Notes: generated by a model not told the origin, from the letters alone. A stretch of 64,000 bases of DNA from Paralvinella palmiformis (GCA_025642065.1 JAODUP010000044.1:1500001-1564000), one strand, 5' to 3'. Counted from the first letter of the stretch, positions 1 through 12,426 are shown. Made by a program: numbers and translations.

Positions 1-710
1 GGTCCTGATTGGCGATCCTGGAACAGGGTGAGTAGGCGTGCCTGTAGATTTTTCTGCTTTCGTCTGATGCGCTTTGTAGGTGGATTCCAAATCAAGGCTT
101 CACTGATTTGGATGCGAACGAAGCAGTCCCCCTTCTGAATGGCTTCAATCAGTATCCAAATGGTTTAATGGCTGTATCCAATAAGGTGCGTGAAGCGATT
201 GTTCCAGCCCTCGCACTGGTTGTTGGTGCGTGGCTCACCAGCGAGAGTAGCCTCATGGACGTTCCACACAGCTGGTGGGTAAAGTGGAATAATCCTCTTA
301 ACCCGAATACCAATTTGACCATGACCTGGTTGAGCACGGCGATAGCTTCCCGTAACATAGGTTCTGTCGAAGTATGATAGTAGCTCATCTGCACCATCCG
401 GGGTGTTATCACACAGGGATGTCATACCTGCTGGAATATCCCCCAAAGGTAGAAATGCCAGTGCATCAATCTGACCACAGAAGAGCTTGAACCCTGATCT
501 GTGGAGTACCGTGGTGAAAGTCGGAGTTCCTGGATCTGGCGCCAGGTAGCCTGTGTAAGATGGTAGAAGCACCCTTGGAATGCGATGGCTGGACCGAGGA
601 CTGTCTGTATGGGTTTGATGACACCACATTATGTTTTTCTGTAATTGGAACCGATTGAAATATAAATTGCAAATGCAATTTGTATCAATGGGCTCTACTG
701 AATGCAACAA
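1..710 (-). pseudogene. MULE-type transposase relic (C-terminal part)
   Basis: Read on the minus strand, 710-165 is open for 181 codons. It ends in a block typical of animal MULE-domain transposases: a WNVHEATLAG segment followed by PRTNNQCEGWNNRF. A single in-frame TAA at about 163-165 interrupts it, and the same frame then stays open to the window edge, reading TIWILIEAIQ and later KRIRRKQKNLQARLL, which fits the usual continuation of this family. The protein is therefore a transposase remnant with one nonsense change, cut off by the window. The N-terminal DDE catalytic region is not seen. No terminal inverted repeats could be assigned. Family placement rests on motif memory, not on a search. 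Confidence 0.6.
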
Positions 711-924
711 ATTATTGTTTCACTTATTGTTTTACTTTGTGGGATTATGTCCTGTGGTATTTTGTACTGTGGGATTATTTCCTGTGGGATCACTATAGAC
801 TTGATGTAAACATTAGTAACTTTATTGCTCTAACTGACCAATGAGCCGCTTAAGGGTTAGTTTAATGTAAATTCAATTGTTAATGAATCGTCTTCTGATT
901 TTAGATCTAAATATATTACAGTTA

Positions 925-2363
925 CTGTGCATTAGAGCCCTGCATGGGTTGGGTTAACCCGAAAGGGTTAACCAAACCCGAACCCGTGGGTCGGGTTGGG
1001 CGGGATGAACTTCGGGTCACGGGTTGGGTTTAGGTCTTGTGGATTGGGTTGGATTCGGGTTATTGTCTTCTAGGTTGGCTTGCGTTCGAGTTGTTGTCTT
1101 GTGTGTTGGGTTGTGTATGGGTTGCTTGAAAAAATATGGGTTTTATTTATTTTAAATCCAAAATATATGCTCATTCCCATCCCGTTATTCAGCCACCGCC
1201 AATCCTTACGCAATACAAATACCATACATTGTCATATAAATACCACCCGCTATTACCACCACACGCTGACCGTGAAATGTTTCTGAAAATCTGTGAATTG
1301 AATGACAAGCATGTATATGATCACCTGTCACAGAATTGGTCTAGTATCTCTTTATACAGCTAACAATCCATCTCCAGTTTGAACATTTCAAAGGGAACCT
1401 GTTATAATAGCAGTAGGTGGTTAGTGTCTGGGACTCTTTACAGAGAGGTGCTGTGTTGTTACAGCTGTTTATTAGTAAGTTGTTTGGCTGCTTATACGCA
1501 TTTACCTGTACTCCTAATCATTGTGTTCAAGTGCCATCAAGCAACACATATCTTGTTATATAAGATATGAGAAAGACTAAGTCAGCTTTGCCAAACAAGC
1601 TACAGCCTGGGGATACTCCCCGAACTACAAGCAAGTCAGTCGCACTGCCTTCTTTCATTGCTGATACATGCTGCGGGACATTTGTTACTATTGGATATTA
1701 GTAGATATTGTATTTTATTGAAGACATTTATTGTATGCTAACTGATTCGAGGTACTCTTATGCTTTAAATAGACGAGATTTTATTTCAACTATTGCTACT
1801 GCTAACCATGGCTGCTGCCAAACTTACGGCTAGCTCGGTTATATCAAGTTTGAAGTCTGGAGAATATAAAATTAGGTTTTTAGTAAGGGAAAGTCTGATG
1901 TTTGGAAAGAATTTGGGCTTCTGGTAGATCGTAATGGCGCTGAACTGGACTTTGTTGCGTATAAATCTGTCGTCAAGCACTTGCCTATTCAAGTCGTATT
2001 GATACTTCAGCACTTAAAGGTCACAAGTGTCGGATTATTGTCTGCATGTTGTACATGTTGTGAATAAACTACAATGGAAAAGTTGAGTTCGTTTTTGAAT
2101 AAATTATCTTAATAACAGGAACTTTTTATTTTTCGTGTTCAGACTCCATTCTTGTGGGTTTGGTTGGGTACGGATTACAGTCTTTTCGGTTGGATTGGGC
2201 ACGGGTTACAGTGTTGTGGGTTGGGTTGGACACGGGTTCAATATCATTTTAAGTTTGGGTTCGGGTTGAGATTTGTGGGTTTGTGTTGGGTGTGAGTTGA
2301 GTAGTTGCTGGTTGGGTCGGGTTGGGTTCGGCTTTCCAACCCGTGCAGGGATATACTGTGCAT
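925..2363. mobile_element. Non-autonomous hAT-type element with 8-bp target duplication
   Basis: The octamer CTGTGCAT occurs at 925-932 and again at 2356-2363, flanking an element at 933-2355. The ends are inverted and imperfect: TAGAGCCCTGCATGGGTTGG on the left against TATATCCCTGCACGGGTTGG on the right strand, three mismatches in 20. An 8-bp duplication with short inverted ends is the hAT signature. Both ends carry about 150-200 bp of GGGTTGGGTT/CGGGTT-like subterminal repeats, the usual transposase-binding layout. No convincing transposase ORF lies inside. The interior includes a short piece (about 1600-1635) resembling the tail of the SINE family seen at 46.4 and 54.6 kb. Confidence 0.75.
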
Positions 2364-2409
2364 CCTTATCGTAAACCAGATAGATCAAGGAATATTAATT
2401 TTCATAATT

Positions 2410-3570
2410 TGCACGTTATAGACATTTTACGCGATGATCAGAAGGTCGGCGCCCCTATGTAATTATGTTATCTAAATGTTCAAACCTTGAAGAATTGCTG
2501 TATTAGCGCTTACTAAAACGTGGCTTGGAACTGACACTGGTCAGCTAACTATAAATGAGTTGGTTTATGCAGATTGTAGTTTAATTTTATTCCTCGTAAA
2601 AGTGGCAGACGGTAAGTAAGTCCGAGACAAATCAAACATACAGATTTTGAAAACATGGACTGTCCCATGAATATAGGTAAAATTACAGTTGAATTTTGTA
2701 TCTTATATCGTCTCCCCGTCCGTCGAAATAAAATGGCTTTAGAAAATAATTATTCTTCGGTGAATGGTCCAAATATTTGGATGAACTAGCCATTATCCCA
2801 TACGATATTTTAATAACTGGTGATTTAAATTTTAGTGTGGATAATAAGTCTGGTGTTGAAGCTCGTAGGTTTCGCAGTATATTGGATTTCCATGGATTGA
2901 CTCAGTAGGTCAATGGTGCAACCAACAAAGGAGGCCACACACTAAATTTAGTCATCTCTTCGGAGATACTCTAGCTCCATCATAGTAGAGTTCCTCCTGT
3001 ATGTGATCCATTGTCTCAGTCAGCGTTTTCAGAAGGAAATGGGGTAGACAACCCCTTACAAAAAAGAAGGCAGCAGCTCATCTCAGGTGGCCTGTAAAAA
3101 CACTGCGCCGCCATTACCGCGGCGTTGCTGGAGGTAGTGAAGGGCTGGCCGTGGGGTAGTGGTAGTTACACTAACAAAGTAGTGGCCCTTCACCATTGGA
3201 ATGGGTATGAGGCTCTCCCCTAAAAAGGTATTTGGTGTATTCTAGGCCACTTTTTGACCAAAGTAGCCGACAGATTTTCTGCCGATAAAATAGGCGATGA
3301 ATGTAAAATAGATGACGTATAGCGTCGGATGTCGGCTGTTATTGAAAAGGCTGTCAGTGTGAACAAACAGCGATCATTTGGCTGTACAGTTCGCTATTAA
3401 TATGGAGAAATCCGCTTGCATACGAAGAAAGATCACATATAGAAAGTATCGTTGCATAAATATTCCAGAATTTATGGAGTATCAATAGTTGTTTCAATTC
3501 CTTGGTAACTGTAAAGCATTAGTTGATGATCTGGTAGAACATTTTAATAAATGTTTCTGGTACAACTTTG
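2410..3570 (+). pseudogene. LINE endonuclease-region relic, copy 1
   Basis: Broken reading frames on the plus strand match the apurinic-type endonuclease of CR1/Jockey-like LINEs. At about 2810-2960 they read ILITGDLNFSV and, after a stop, NKGGHTLNLVIS. The stretch after 3370 is a diverged copy of 5028-5140 (LAVQ, then CIRRKITYRKYR against CIQRKIRYRKYR). It is thus a second copy of the LINE at 4868-7198, full of stops and interrupted at about 3055-3330 by unrelated, more GC-rich sequence. No function remains. Confidence 0.6.
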
Positions 3571-3599
3571 TTCTTAAATTAATCAAATAGGGGCGGCGC

Positions 3600-4004
3600 A
3601 CCTTTTGTCTTAACGAAAAAGACGTATTTATTCAGCAGTTTTATCAATTGACATGACGTTTGCGCTCCAATCATAGGTCTACACAAGATACGTATGGAAA
3701 TACCCCTTTCTCATTTGTTACTATCCGCAATTTATTCATATACTTGGGTATTTACAATCGGCTCAACAACAAAGAAAACATGGAGGCATATTACTATTAC
3801 CACAGTAACTTGTGGCTTTCCTATCACTGCGCAAGCAGTTAATGTATCAATTAATGCAATACTTTATATATATATCTGTGTTTTTCGGCTATTTCTAGAC
3901 CAATCTTATCTGTTTTTACTTAATGCAACCACGATATTTAAATTGGACAGCAGGTATTAGTTCGACTAACGATGGGACTAGCCTGTTGTTTGTTAATTAT
4001 TACT
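3600..4004. other. Unannotated AT-rich spacer
   Basis: This stretch lies between the first LINE copy and the TTA tract. The short open frames in it (3660-3960) have no recognisable motif. I see no supported gene. Confidence 0.4.
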
Positions 4005-4035
4005 CAAATTATTATTATTATTATTATTATTGTTA

Positions 4036-4096
<61 letters not shown>

Positions 4097-4640
4097 ACTT
4101 CTATAGCACCAATATCCTTGAAAAGAATCGAGCTCAGTGACGCACCTAGTACAGGGATTGAGCAATATCATAGTCAACGTATGATGCAAAATTCATTAAC
4201 AAAAGCAGTAGTGGGAAACTTAGGAGGGATAAGCAAGTCTGAAAAGGTGAGTTTTCAAATGGTGATGGAAACAAGCTATGCTATTTGCTGACTTAACAAG
4301 TTCAGGGACTGAGTTCCAAAATAGTAGAGACATCAACTGAAAAAACACGAGTGACAATATGAATTTTAACTCTGGGAACAAACAACAAGTGAAAACCAAA
4401 TTAACAGAGAACTCTGGGCCTGGGTGCTAGATAAAGCATGGCCAATAGATACGAAGGTTCTCCGAAAGTAAGAGTTTGATCAGGAATAGTACAGAGTTTG
4501 AAAATTATGCGAGATTAAACAGGGAGCCAATGAAGTGATTTCAGGAATGGCACATAATGAGAAAACCGAGGAGACAGTGTCACAATCCTAGTTAACCAGT
4601 TCTGAACATACTGAAGTTTTGCATTATCCTTATAGGCCTA
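4005..4640 (-). repeat. LINE 3' end inserted in antisense, with (TTA)n tail
   Basis: A (TTA)n tract at about 4008-4094 is followed by sequence that, on the minus strand, matches the LINE 3' region at 33440-33600. The shared segments include TTTGAAAACTCACCTTTTCA and the CTCAGTGA block. The layout is that of a minus-strand LINE 3' end with its microsatellite tail at low coordinates, inserted between the two partial copies of another LINE. No intact frame remains. Confidence 0.5.
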
Positions 4641-4867
4641 TGCTATGTTATAAAGAAGATATTTGCAGTAATCAAGCCTACCAGTAATGAGTGTTGTGGC
4701 AGTGGTTTAGGCGACTGAAAAAAGTTAAGTTTTCTTAAATTAATATTACTATCAAATTTAACACCAAGATTACGATAAATGTTTACAGAAACTCTTCACT
4801 GCTGCTCGTGCATTGTCAAAGAAGTCAATTTTGTTCGATAGTTAACAATGATAATATTATAGCAATA

Positions 4868-7168
4868 CGTGGCATTTATCCTATTGACTCAACATGTCAA
4901 CAGTGCAACTCACAAAGGAGGCCACACACTAGATTTAGTCATCTCTAGAGAATCAAGTCCCATCATAGTAGGAACTCCTTCTGTATTTGACCCCTGTCTC
5001 AGTAGTAACAAAGGTAAATCCTTCGGCGATCATCTGGCTGTACAGTTCAATTTTAATATGGATAAGCCTGATTGCATACAAAGAAAGATCAGATACAGAA
5101 AATATCGTGGTATAAATAATAAAGAATTTATTGAGGATCTACAGTCGTCTCAACACCTAATTAATTGTGAGGGATCAGTTGACGAACTGGTAGAAGCCTA
5201 TGACAAAGCATGCTCCTTCGTGTTCAAAAATCATCACGTTGAGACCAGAAACTCCTTAGAAACTGAGATTTGCTAAGAAAATTCGGAGGAAAGCAGAGTG
5301 AACCTGGCGTCGAACTTCCTTAATGGTGCACTTTGAAATATACAGGGATCTCTGTAGAACAAGTTCAGCAGTTATATCATAAGAAAAACAACAATCATCA
5401 GGAATAAGATCATTTCGGATACCCCAAACACTACCGGCGATATTTCCATGGATGCAGATATTATATTTAATGGAAATATGCTCTAACTGTTTCGACACAC
5501 TTCTGAGGTTGAGGTCAAGGAGATAATAATCAAGTCTCCGAACAAATCATATGACTTGGATCCACTGCCCACTTGGCTTTTGAAGAAATGTGTGGATCAA
5601 CTTCTACCACTGATAACAGCCATTGTCAATAGGTCAATGGATGAATCAGTGATGCCGTTGTGTTATCGAGCCACCATAATCCCGCTGCTTAAAAGATCTG
5701 GGTTGGATAAGGAAGAGATGAAGAATTATTGTCCTATTTCTAACCTTCCTTTCATCTTTAAACTAATTGAAAAGGTATTAGGAAGGCGTATAGAAGAACA
5801 CTTAGAGCACAATGATCTTAATGACATTTACCAGTCGACTTATCGTAGAGGTCATTCAACAGAAACTGTTCTTTTGAAAGTGCACAGTGACATTGTTGAG
5901 TCTCTTGATGAAGGATCCATGACTGCATTAATTATGCTTGATTTATCCGCAGCTTTCGACGTAATCGATCACCCAATTCTACCGAAGCGTTTAGAAATTT
6001 CCTTTGGAATCAAGGAAAAAGCTTCAACTTGGGTAAAGTTGTACCTTGCCTACAGAACTCAATGTGTTTCAGTGGCCAATAAAACATCGCCAGATGTAGG
6101 TCTTCTTTTTGGTGTACCAAAGGGATCCATTTTAGGACCAAAGAATTACTGTATGTATACATAACCAGTAGGTGAAATTATTAAACGGTATAATATTAAA
6201 TATAATTGTTATGCCGATGATACACAAGTGTATATGACTTTGAAGTCATGTGATAAATAGGATAATATTTCATCTTCAGTTGAAGCTTGTATTGCAGATG
6301 AGTACTTGGATGAACAGAAACATGCTGAAATTGAATAAGGACAAGACAGAATTCATTGTTTTCTCATCCAAGCAACATGTAAAGAAAACTGAGAATCTTC
6401 GCATTAAGGTAGGATCCAGTTATATAAATTCTTCCATGTCTGTAAGAAATCTAGGGCTTATATTAGATAATACCCTAGGAATGGAGAAGCAGGTGAATTA
6501 TATATGTAAGTCCTGTTTTAATCAAATAAGAAATACGGGACTTATTCGTAAGTACATAAATGATGAGACATGCGAGACTTTAGTCCAAGCCCTTATTATT
6601 TCTCGACTGGACTATGGCAATCCATTGCTATATAATATCCCCCTCTCTCTGACCAACCGCCTACAGGGAGTGCAGAACTGTGCTGCACGTCTGATGACAC
6701 ACACTCGCAAAATGTAACATATAACACCAGTTTTGTTCCAGCTGCACTGGCTTCCTGTACGTTTCAGATCATTGTACAAGATCCTGTTTCTTACGTTCAA
6801 AGTACTGAATGGAACAGCACCAGTGTATCTAAGCGATCTGATCGAAAAATATATACCAGTGAGAATGTTCCGATCTGAATCCTATTCACTTTTGAGGGTA
6901 CCAAGAAGCCATACAGCAATGTACGGAGAGAGATCCTTCCGAGCACCAGCTCCCAGGCTGTGGAACGAGTTGCCAAACCACATAAAACTCGTAGCAAGTA
7001 GAGACATATTTTGTAAGATTCTTAAAACCCATTTATTTAAATTAGCGTATTTATAATATTAAACCAGTTTAATATGTATAAAATGTATTTGATCTATATG
7101 AGCTCAGAATATGTTTTAATTGTGTTTTAAATGTTAAGCGCCTTAGAGCAATTTCGGTTGAATAATAC

Positions 7169-7198
<30 letters not shown>
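4868..7198 (+). pseudogene. CR1/Jockey-like LINE, degenerate endonuclease and reverse transcriptase
   Basis: Plus-strand fragments appear in the family order. The end of the endonuclease and linker is at 4869-5276 (NKGGHTLDLVIS-like start). RT finger/palm follows at 5556-6164 with motif A LDLSAAFDVIDH and motif B GVPKGSILGP, and the catalytic YADD box (CYADDTQVY) sits in another frame at about 6205-6240. The thumb and C-terminal region are at 6250-6717 and 6733-7056. A short 3' UTR containing GCGCCTTAGAGCAA ends in (TTA)n at 7168-7198. At least three frame breaks and internal stops make it inactive. No RNase H domain is visible. Copy 1 of the same family lies just upstream, and another LINE 3' end was inserted between them. 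Confidence 0.8.
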
Positions 7199-7201
<3 letters not shown>

Positions 7202-7239
7202 GCGCTCTATTCAGCTAGATAGCTCCTTTACGGTGGTTT

Positions 7240-7466
7240 ACGGTATTATTATCCCCCACTCATACTATGAAAGCAAGATGACACACCGAAACTGGTTATG
7301 GATCCCTACACAATCACTGAATACACCTCCATAATGTCTTACTGTGGGCAAAAGACAATTCTCCTACTCGTCATTGTATTAACTGAAGTTGAAATAAGCC
7401 GAAAAATACATTCGTTGGATCAAATAAACATGTTTATGAACATTACATGACTTCAGTCCATGTGAC

Positions 7467-7524
<58 letters not shown>

Positions 7525-8270
7525 CTTTATATTTATTAATTGTCTCATAGCCATCAGGTGGAATCTTAACCAAAATAGAATTTCAGCACCCATCTCAAAA
7601 TATCATCCATTATATTTAGTTTGACTAATGAGAATTATTCAAAACATTTAACGCAAAAAGAAATATTCTCAATTTACCTATAGATAGATACACCTACCTT
7701 CCAAAATTTATTGGATTCTAGTCAGGTCAACTCCAAACGTTGTCCAAAAAGCGTTATTCTCTCAGAATATGATTCTTAATTATCATTATATTGGTATATC
7801 AGACGACTTGTGACTTTAAAAGAATAATCACTTCACAAAAAGTGACATTATTTGGATTCTAGTAAAAATACTCACAAAACATGTATACCTGATTAGTGAT
7901 TACAGGTTAAGATTATTCAACGGAAGCCCGAGAGCGTATATATATATACACTTACTACAAGATCATCTGTGAAGTTGTATTCTAAGTCATTTATATAACT
8001 AAGACATTAAACGCCTTCATGAATATTGTAAATAATACTCTGTTATTGATATGCCCAGATGAAAGAATTATTCTGTTCAATAAACAGATGCCTAAACGCC
8101 AGAAATGGGTACAACGGGCGGAAGTGTAAACACTCGTTTCCAGTGTTACTCCTATATGACGAGTGATTAATGTTATGTCACCTGAAGGAAGCAGTTATAA
8201 CACTGTTTGCTGCGGCTTCGCGTTTCCCACTGTTTCTTCACGCAGTATCCCATTGGAAAAGTATACGATG
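7240..8270. other. AT-rich spacer with (TA)n
   Basis: There is a (TA)n run at about 7469-7520. Otherwise the sequence is AT-rich and apparently unique, with no ORF or RNA gene I can support. Confidence 0.5.
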
Positions 8271-8278
8271 GGAAAAAC

Positions 8279-8367
8279 CTGACTGACTGAATGACTGACT
8301 CATAGACTGACTGATTCACTGACTGACTGATTCACTGACTGACTGACTGACTAACTGACTGTTTGAC
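8279..8367. repeat. GACT tetranucleotide repeat
   Basis: Imperfect (GACT)n with interspersed ATTC variants. It is a simple repeat without coding meaning. Confidence 0.9.
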
Positions 8368-8384
8368 TGACATACAAACGCATT

Positions 8385-9010
8385 CACTCACGCGGGTAGT
8401 TGCAGTAATTGTGCCATTTTTAATTCACCGCATCGGCAGCAGACAGGTATATAAGCAATGCCTGGGCGGAGTTGGGAGTTAATTGCTCCAGACAACGGTC
8501 CGAATGTAGAGCGGCAGCGCCGTCTGCTTCCTAACATAGACCCGTCGGCTCCCGGGGGAAAATGGCCCCCCAACTCAATACCCTCATTGTCTCCCAAACG
8601 GCAACACCCCCGCGCGCTGATCATGGGGCGCCTAATGAAAACGAATGAGGCACGGCGTGGTCAGCCATACCTGATGACCCGTCTGTAATTATGGCTAACC
8701 CGATGGTCAAACGATGAGACGTACTGCAAGCGGGCCGTCGGACGAATTACTTTGGCATGCATACGGGGTCTGTCGTCGGTAACTGCGACGCCATAAACGC
8801 GCCGGCCATTTGACATCCCGTAATACGCCTCGCTTTATGGCCTTCGCCGTTTGATAAGCGGGGGGCGGAGGCGGAACGACGCAGTTTGGGCCGTTTACCG
8901 AAAGCCGTACTAGCCCGCGCTCGTTGATCATCCGCACACGTCCGTCGGTACCATAGTCATGGCTGGCCGTACATACTCTTCCGGCTGAAGTCGAGTTTAT
9001 TTGTTTTATT
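8385..9010. promoter_or_regulatory. CpG-rich unique noncoding island
   Basis: CG dinucleotides and GC content rise sharply against the AT-rich surroundings, with many CGCG/GCCG clusters and no TE similarity I can see. Short ORFs on both strands (8388-8937) have no family features and look like by-products of the base composition. In a mostly AT-rich genome such a stretch may be an unmethylated regulatory island or a distal enhancer of the precursor gene downstream. This is inference only. Confidence 0.3.
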
Positions 9011-9099
9011 ACACAAAGTACACTTTAAGGACATTATCGTTTTTCTGGCGACCCGTTAGTTGTCGTTGCTGTTGTTGTGGAAATGAGACGTTCCGTCTG

Positions 9100-9107
9100 T
9101 GACGTCA
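9100..9107. promoter_or_regulatory. Perfect CRE palindrome
   Basis: TGACGTCA, the full CREB/ATF site. A second one occurs at 9793-9800 and an E-box CACGTG at 9403-9408, all upstream of the proposed prohormone promoter. Functional use is inferred. Confidence 0.35.
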
Positions 9108-9792
9108 CAACGCGTATTCAGCGTTTTGGACTCAAAACGGGTCTTTTTATAGATACATACTAAGGGTTCCATCGGGATAAAGAAAGTTTTTGTGTACGTT
9201 AACAACTCACAGTCAAAGGAACAGTTCACCCTCCGATAATATGATTTAAATGTTTACTGTTTATAAAAATTGCCCCAAATCCCGATATAATAATCACGAA
9301 CACTACCTAGTATCATAGATATAAAGAAATATTCCCAATTAATGGAGGATAGCCATTACTGCTTCCTCGAATGATAGATTGTATGGCGGGAAGGAAAAAC
9401 GTCACGTGTTCTGACCTCGCGTGGAACAAGGATTATGTGGCCATCTTGATCCCGATCCCGATCAAGTCAGGTCTGAGGTGTTCTGGCTTAGCCATCCTCG
9501 TGACCTTACCCGCCGCCGTTCTCAACCTAACTACTACTACTAGCTGACGCCGTCGTTCGTTCATTGACACAAATCTGACAGCTCGGTAGATGCTTATTGT
9601 TGCGAGAGTATAAAATAATAGTCTCAATGAATTTCATTTTATGGTTTTCTTTCGCCATTTCAGTAACATAGGAAGCTGTTTAGAACAACTTTGCCTTAAT
9701 ATTCGTGAACACGCTTTCGTTCCGAAAATACGTATTTGGCCGACCGCAGTTTACATTGTTATAACCGGATACTACAAACCGCTTGTGGTAAG

Positions 9793-9800
9793 TGACGTCA
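9793..9800. promoter_or_regulatory. Perfect CRE palindrome
   Basis: Second TGACGTCA, about 2.3 kb upstream of the proposed TATA box. Confidence 0.35.
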
Positions 9801-10205
9801 TATTTCAAGAGCATCCGGTCTGTGTCTGGCTGCAAAATGGCGGCACCCACAGATCATTAATAGTCCATTAATCATAACTTGATTATTTAATATATAGTTG
9901 ATCGTGATGATAGTAGAGATAACAGAAATCCGATTAAAGGAAAGCTAAGATAACAACACTGGTTAGGAAACTTTAAAATTTATTACATATTATAATAAAA
10001 CGAGCAGATTTGATTGATTGTAGTGAGTTATGGTGACTGTCTCATGGCACTAGCTTGTACTTAAGGTCATATTGACGAACAACTATGGGTTCTAAATGTA
10101 TCCGTTAACTTATAAAAATAATCGTATTATCTGTATAAACACATAATCGATGTGGTTATACATGTTTACTATTTTGTGAATCAAAATTACTGTGACTTAC
10201 CACAG

Positions 10206-10206
10206 T

Positions 10207-10241
<35 letters not shown>

Positions 10242-10395
10242 ACAATAACAACAATAACAACAACAAAAACAATACACGTAAGGACCATGGCAAACATAAT
10301 TGCTGTGCGTGCAAGCTTACTTGGTGTGTGTGTTTGTGTGTGTGTGTGTGTGTGTGTTTGTGTGCGTGTGTGTGTGTGTGTGTGTGCGCGTCTGC
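10206..10395. repeat. CAG/CAA then GT microsatellites
   Basis: A (CAG)(CAA)(AACAAT) run at about 10206-10268 is followed by a (GT)n run with TTTG interruptions at 10323-10395. Reading frames through them are low-complexity artefacts. Confidence 0.9.
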
Positions 10396-10463
10396 GTGTG
10401 CATATATATTGGTTTTGAACCAATAACAAGGAGAACTTATAATTCAGGAATGTTTTCATGTTT

Positions 10464-10496
10464 GATGTTTTACGGCCACTTTTGTGCACAAAGTAG
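10464..10496 (-). repeat. SINE-C fragment
   Basis: The segment with CGGCCACTTTTGTGCACA matches the distal part of the tRNA-derived SINE at 25382-25558. Only about 33 bp is shared, so this is a small relic in an otherwise repeat-poor region. Confidence 0.4.
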
Positions 10497-10541
10497 GAAT
10501 GTTGGTTGGCTTGGTGAGACTTGTGTCGATAGGTCGATTAG

Positions 10542-10597
10542 TGAGTCAGTCGCTGAGTCAGTTTCTTATCGAGTGAACGAGTCAGTGAACGAGTCGG
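10542..10597. promoter_or_regulatory. AP-1-like site cluster
   Basis: Two perfect TGAGTCA sites (10542-10548, 10554-10560) are followed by two near matches (GAGTCAGT, GAGTCGGT). Further perfect sites occur at 12658-12664 and 14348-14354. They may belong to the regulation of the prohormone gene or may simply be a small GAGTCAGT tandem repeat. Confidence 0.25.
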
Positions 10598-11597
10598 TGA
10601 GTGTAGCTTCACTTCTGGGACACGTTAAGGAAATGTTTCATAAACACACAACTGGGAAAGTATGACTAAAATCTGGACACGAAGTTCAGCCCAGTCCAGG
10701 GATCCAGGTACATCGTTAACGGAACGATTTAGTATTTATTATTTCGAATTTATTTTTGATGAATTTGAACTTTCTGCCCATAAAGAATTTTTTATTATCT
10801 GATTTATAACAGATCTAGACAATCTGATCGATTTCTGACTTGACACGTTTTTTGTTTAATTCGTTAAATAACGAAGTCCATTAAATCTGCGTTACATCGT
10901 CGCAAATTATAAATCGGTTCTAATCCATAAATCCAATCAGTTCAATCGATCGCATTCGACAAAGAAAATATCGTTTGGATAGACTTAACCCAAAATCCTT
11001 CGATTATCGGAACTTCACGATAAACGGGAAAATTCCATCCGTTAAAGACTAGAATTATTACCGTCCACGGTAAGCGGCGGCAAATGTGTTTTTTTCTTTC
11101 TCGAAACAACTCCGCCAGAACCAAAAATATAATAATAACTTTATATATATATATTTCGTATTGCGAGCGAAGATAGTATCATAAACGCCGTTCAGTGCGT
11201 GAACTCGGCTAGACACCTTTCAGCAAATATCCTGCCCGATTTGAAAACTTGGGCTGATCAGTTCATTGCGACTGAAATTGAGAGGTCGACGAAAAATGTC
11301 GTTTCTTGGTCGGATTAAGTGTAAACTAAAAGGGCGGACATTTAATGAATAGGTTAATAAAAATGGCATAGCTGGCTCAGGCCATTAATGGACGAACCAC
11401 CTGTATGTCGATAGGTATATATTAATGGCTCGGCTATTGTTTTATTGCTTAATCTTGGCTCTGGTTTGTACCTGTTGTTATTATCTTGCTCACACTAACA
11501 AGAAATCAGAGCCATCCTCATTAAGCACACTACCCGAATCTCGGGTAACCCGGCTTCGGGAGATCGCACACAGAGCTATTTGATATATATATTGTAA

Positions 11598-11698
11598 TAT
11601 GAATCTCACTCTATCGTTCACGTTCTCTATCCTGGTGCCCTTTAGCACACAACTAAAACACAGACGTGCACGCGCGCACGCACACACACAAAATATAA

Positions 11699-11754
<56 letters not shown>

Positions 11755-11830
11755 AGAGAGAGAGAGAAGAGAAATATATATTAACTATAACAGATGTTAC
11801 AACAAATCGTCTTATGGCTGTTGAAGAAGA
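11598..11830. repeat. (TA)n-(GA)n compound microsatellite
   Basis: (TA)n at 11701-11750 runs into (GA)n to about 11768, then a GAA run near 11823. The ORFs here encode only YIYI-type low complexity. Confidence 0.9.
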
Positions 11831-12068
11831 AGAAGAAGTAAAGATCCGGCAATATTTAACAAACGACAGCAAGAAACAATCACTCGTTGTTGGCGCCATT
11901 TACTAGACAATGGAGAAGACCCAGTGATGAGGTTAACACATAACCGCGTTAATATCCATAAACCAACTCGCTCTAAGACAATGCATATTGCGCGGCTTGG
12001 GGGTGGGGGGGGGCGTGTTGTTTGGTGGGTGGGTGCTTCCTGTTAGGAGGGATGTGGACGCCATCGTA

Positions 12069-12128
12069 TGACGTCTGTTAGCATGGGTACATTAACGTAT
12101 ATAAAGGCCGATTGGTCGAGATGAACAA
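12069..12128 (+). promoter_or_regulatory. Proposed core promoter of the prohormone gene
   Basis: TATATAAAG at 12098-12106 is a consensus TATA box, and a CRE-like TGACGTCT lies 29 bp upstream at 12069-12076. Transcription would start near 12128-12132. A possible leader exon follows and ends at a GT donor at 12427. Promoters with CRE plus TATA are common at neuropeptide genes. The link to the coding exons 4.3 kb downstream is inferred from strand, the 5' UTR acceptor at 16769 and the lack of another candidate in between. Confidence 0.45.
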
Positions 12129-12426
12129 GTCCTGCGAACTTCGTGACGAGCGCCGCATTAAAGGAGACACCACTTGGTCAGCACGAGTTGGACCAAATCA
12201 TCCGGAAAACGGTCGGAGAAGGAAATCAACAACACCAACAACAATAACAACAACAACAACAACAACATAAGCTGATCGAAAACAGAGGGAAGAAAACTTG
12301 TATCGGACGTAAGCCTTTTCCCAAATAGAACTACTACGATTTCTGAGGTTAAAGTGAACAAACATTCGGATATCACGAACTTAGCACCAAAAGAGCTTCA
12401 AACAAGAACAGTGAACCCTGAGAAAG
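12129..12426 (+). other. Proposed 5' UTR leader exon
   Basis: Begins about 25-30 bp after the TATA box and ends at AAAG|GTTAGA, a plausible donor (intron from 12427). I see no ATG between about 12130 and the donor. One ATG at 12121 would open a 48-codon frame, but it lies at or before the expected start site. The exon includes a CAA-rich tract (12225-12268). The first coding exon begins with a splice acceptor five bases before its ATG, so a noncoding leader exon must exist somewhere upstream; this is the best candidate. Confidence 0.35.

Noticed and set aside
930..1120. Interstitial telomere sequence
   Set aside because: GGGTT units are irregular, and lie symmetrically inside a hAT-type element with target duplications.
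4004..4189. Poly-isoleucine ORF
   Set aside because: Translation of the (TTA)n tail of an inserted LINE.
8388..8937. Small ORFs on both strands in the CpG-rich island
   Set aside because: No start context, motif or partner exon; lack of stops follows from GC content.
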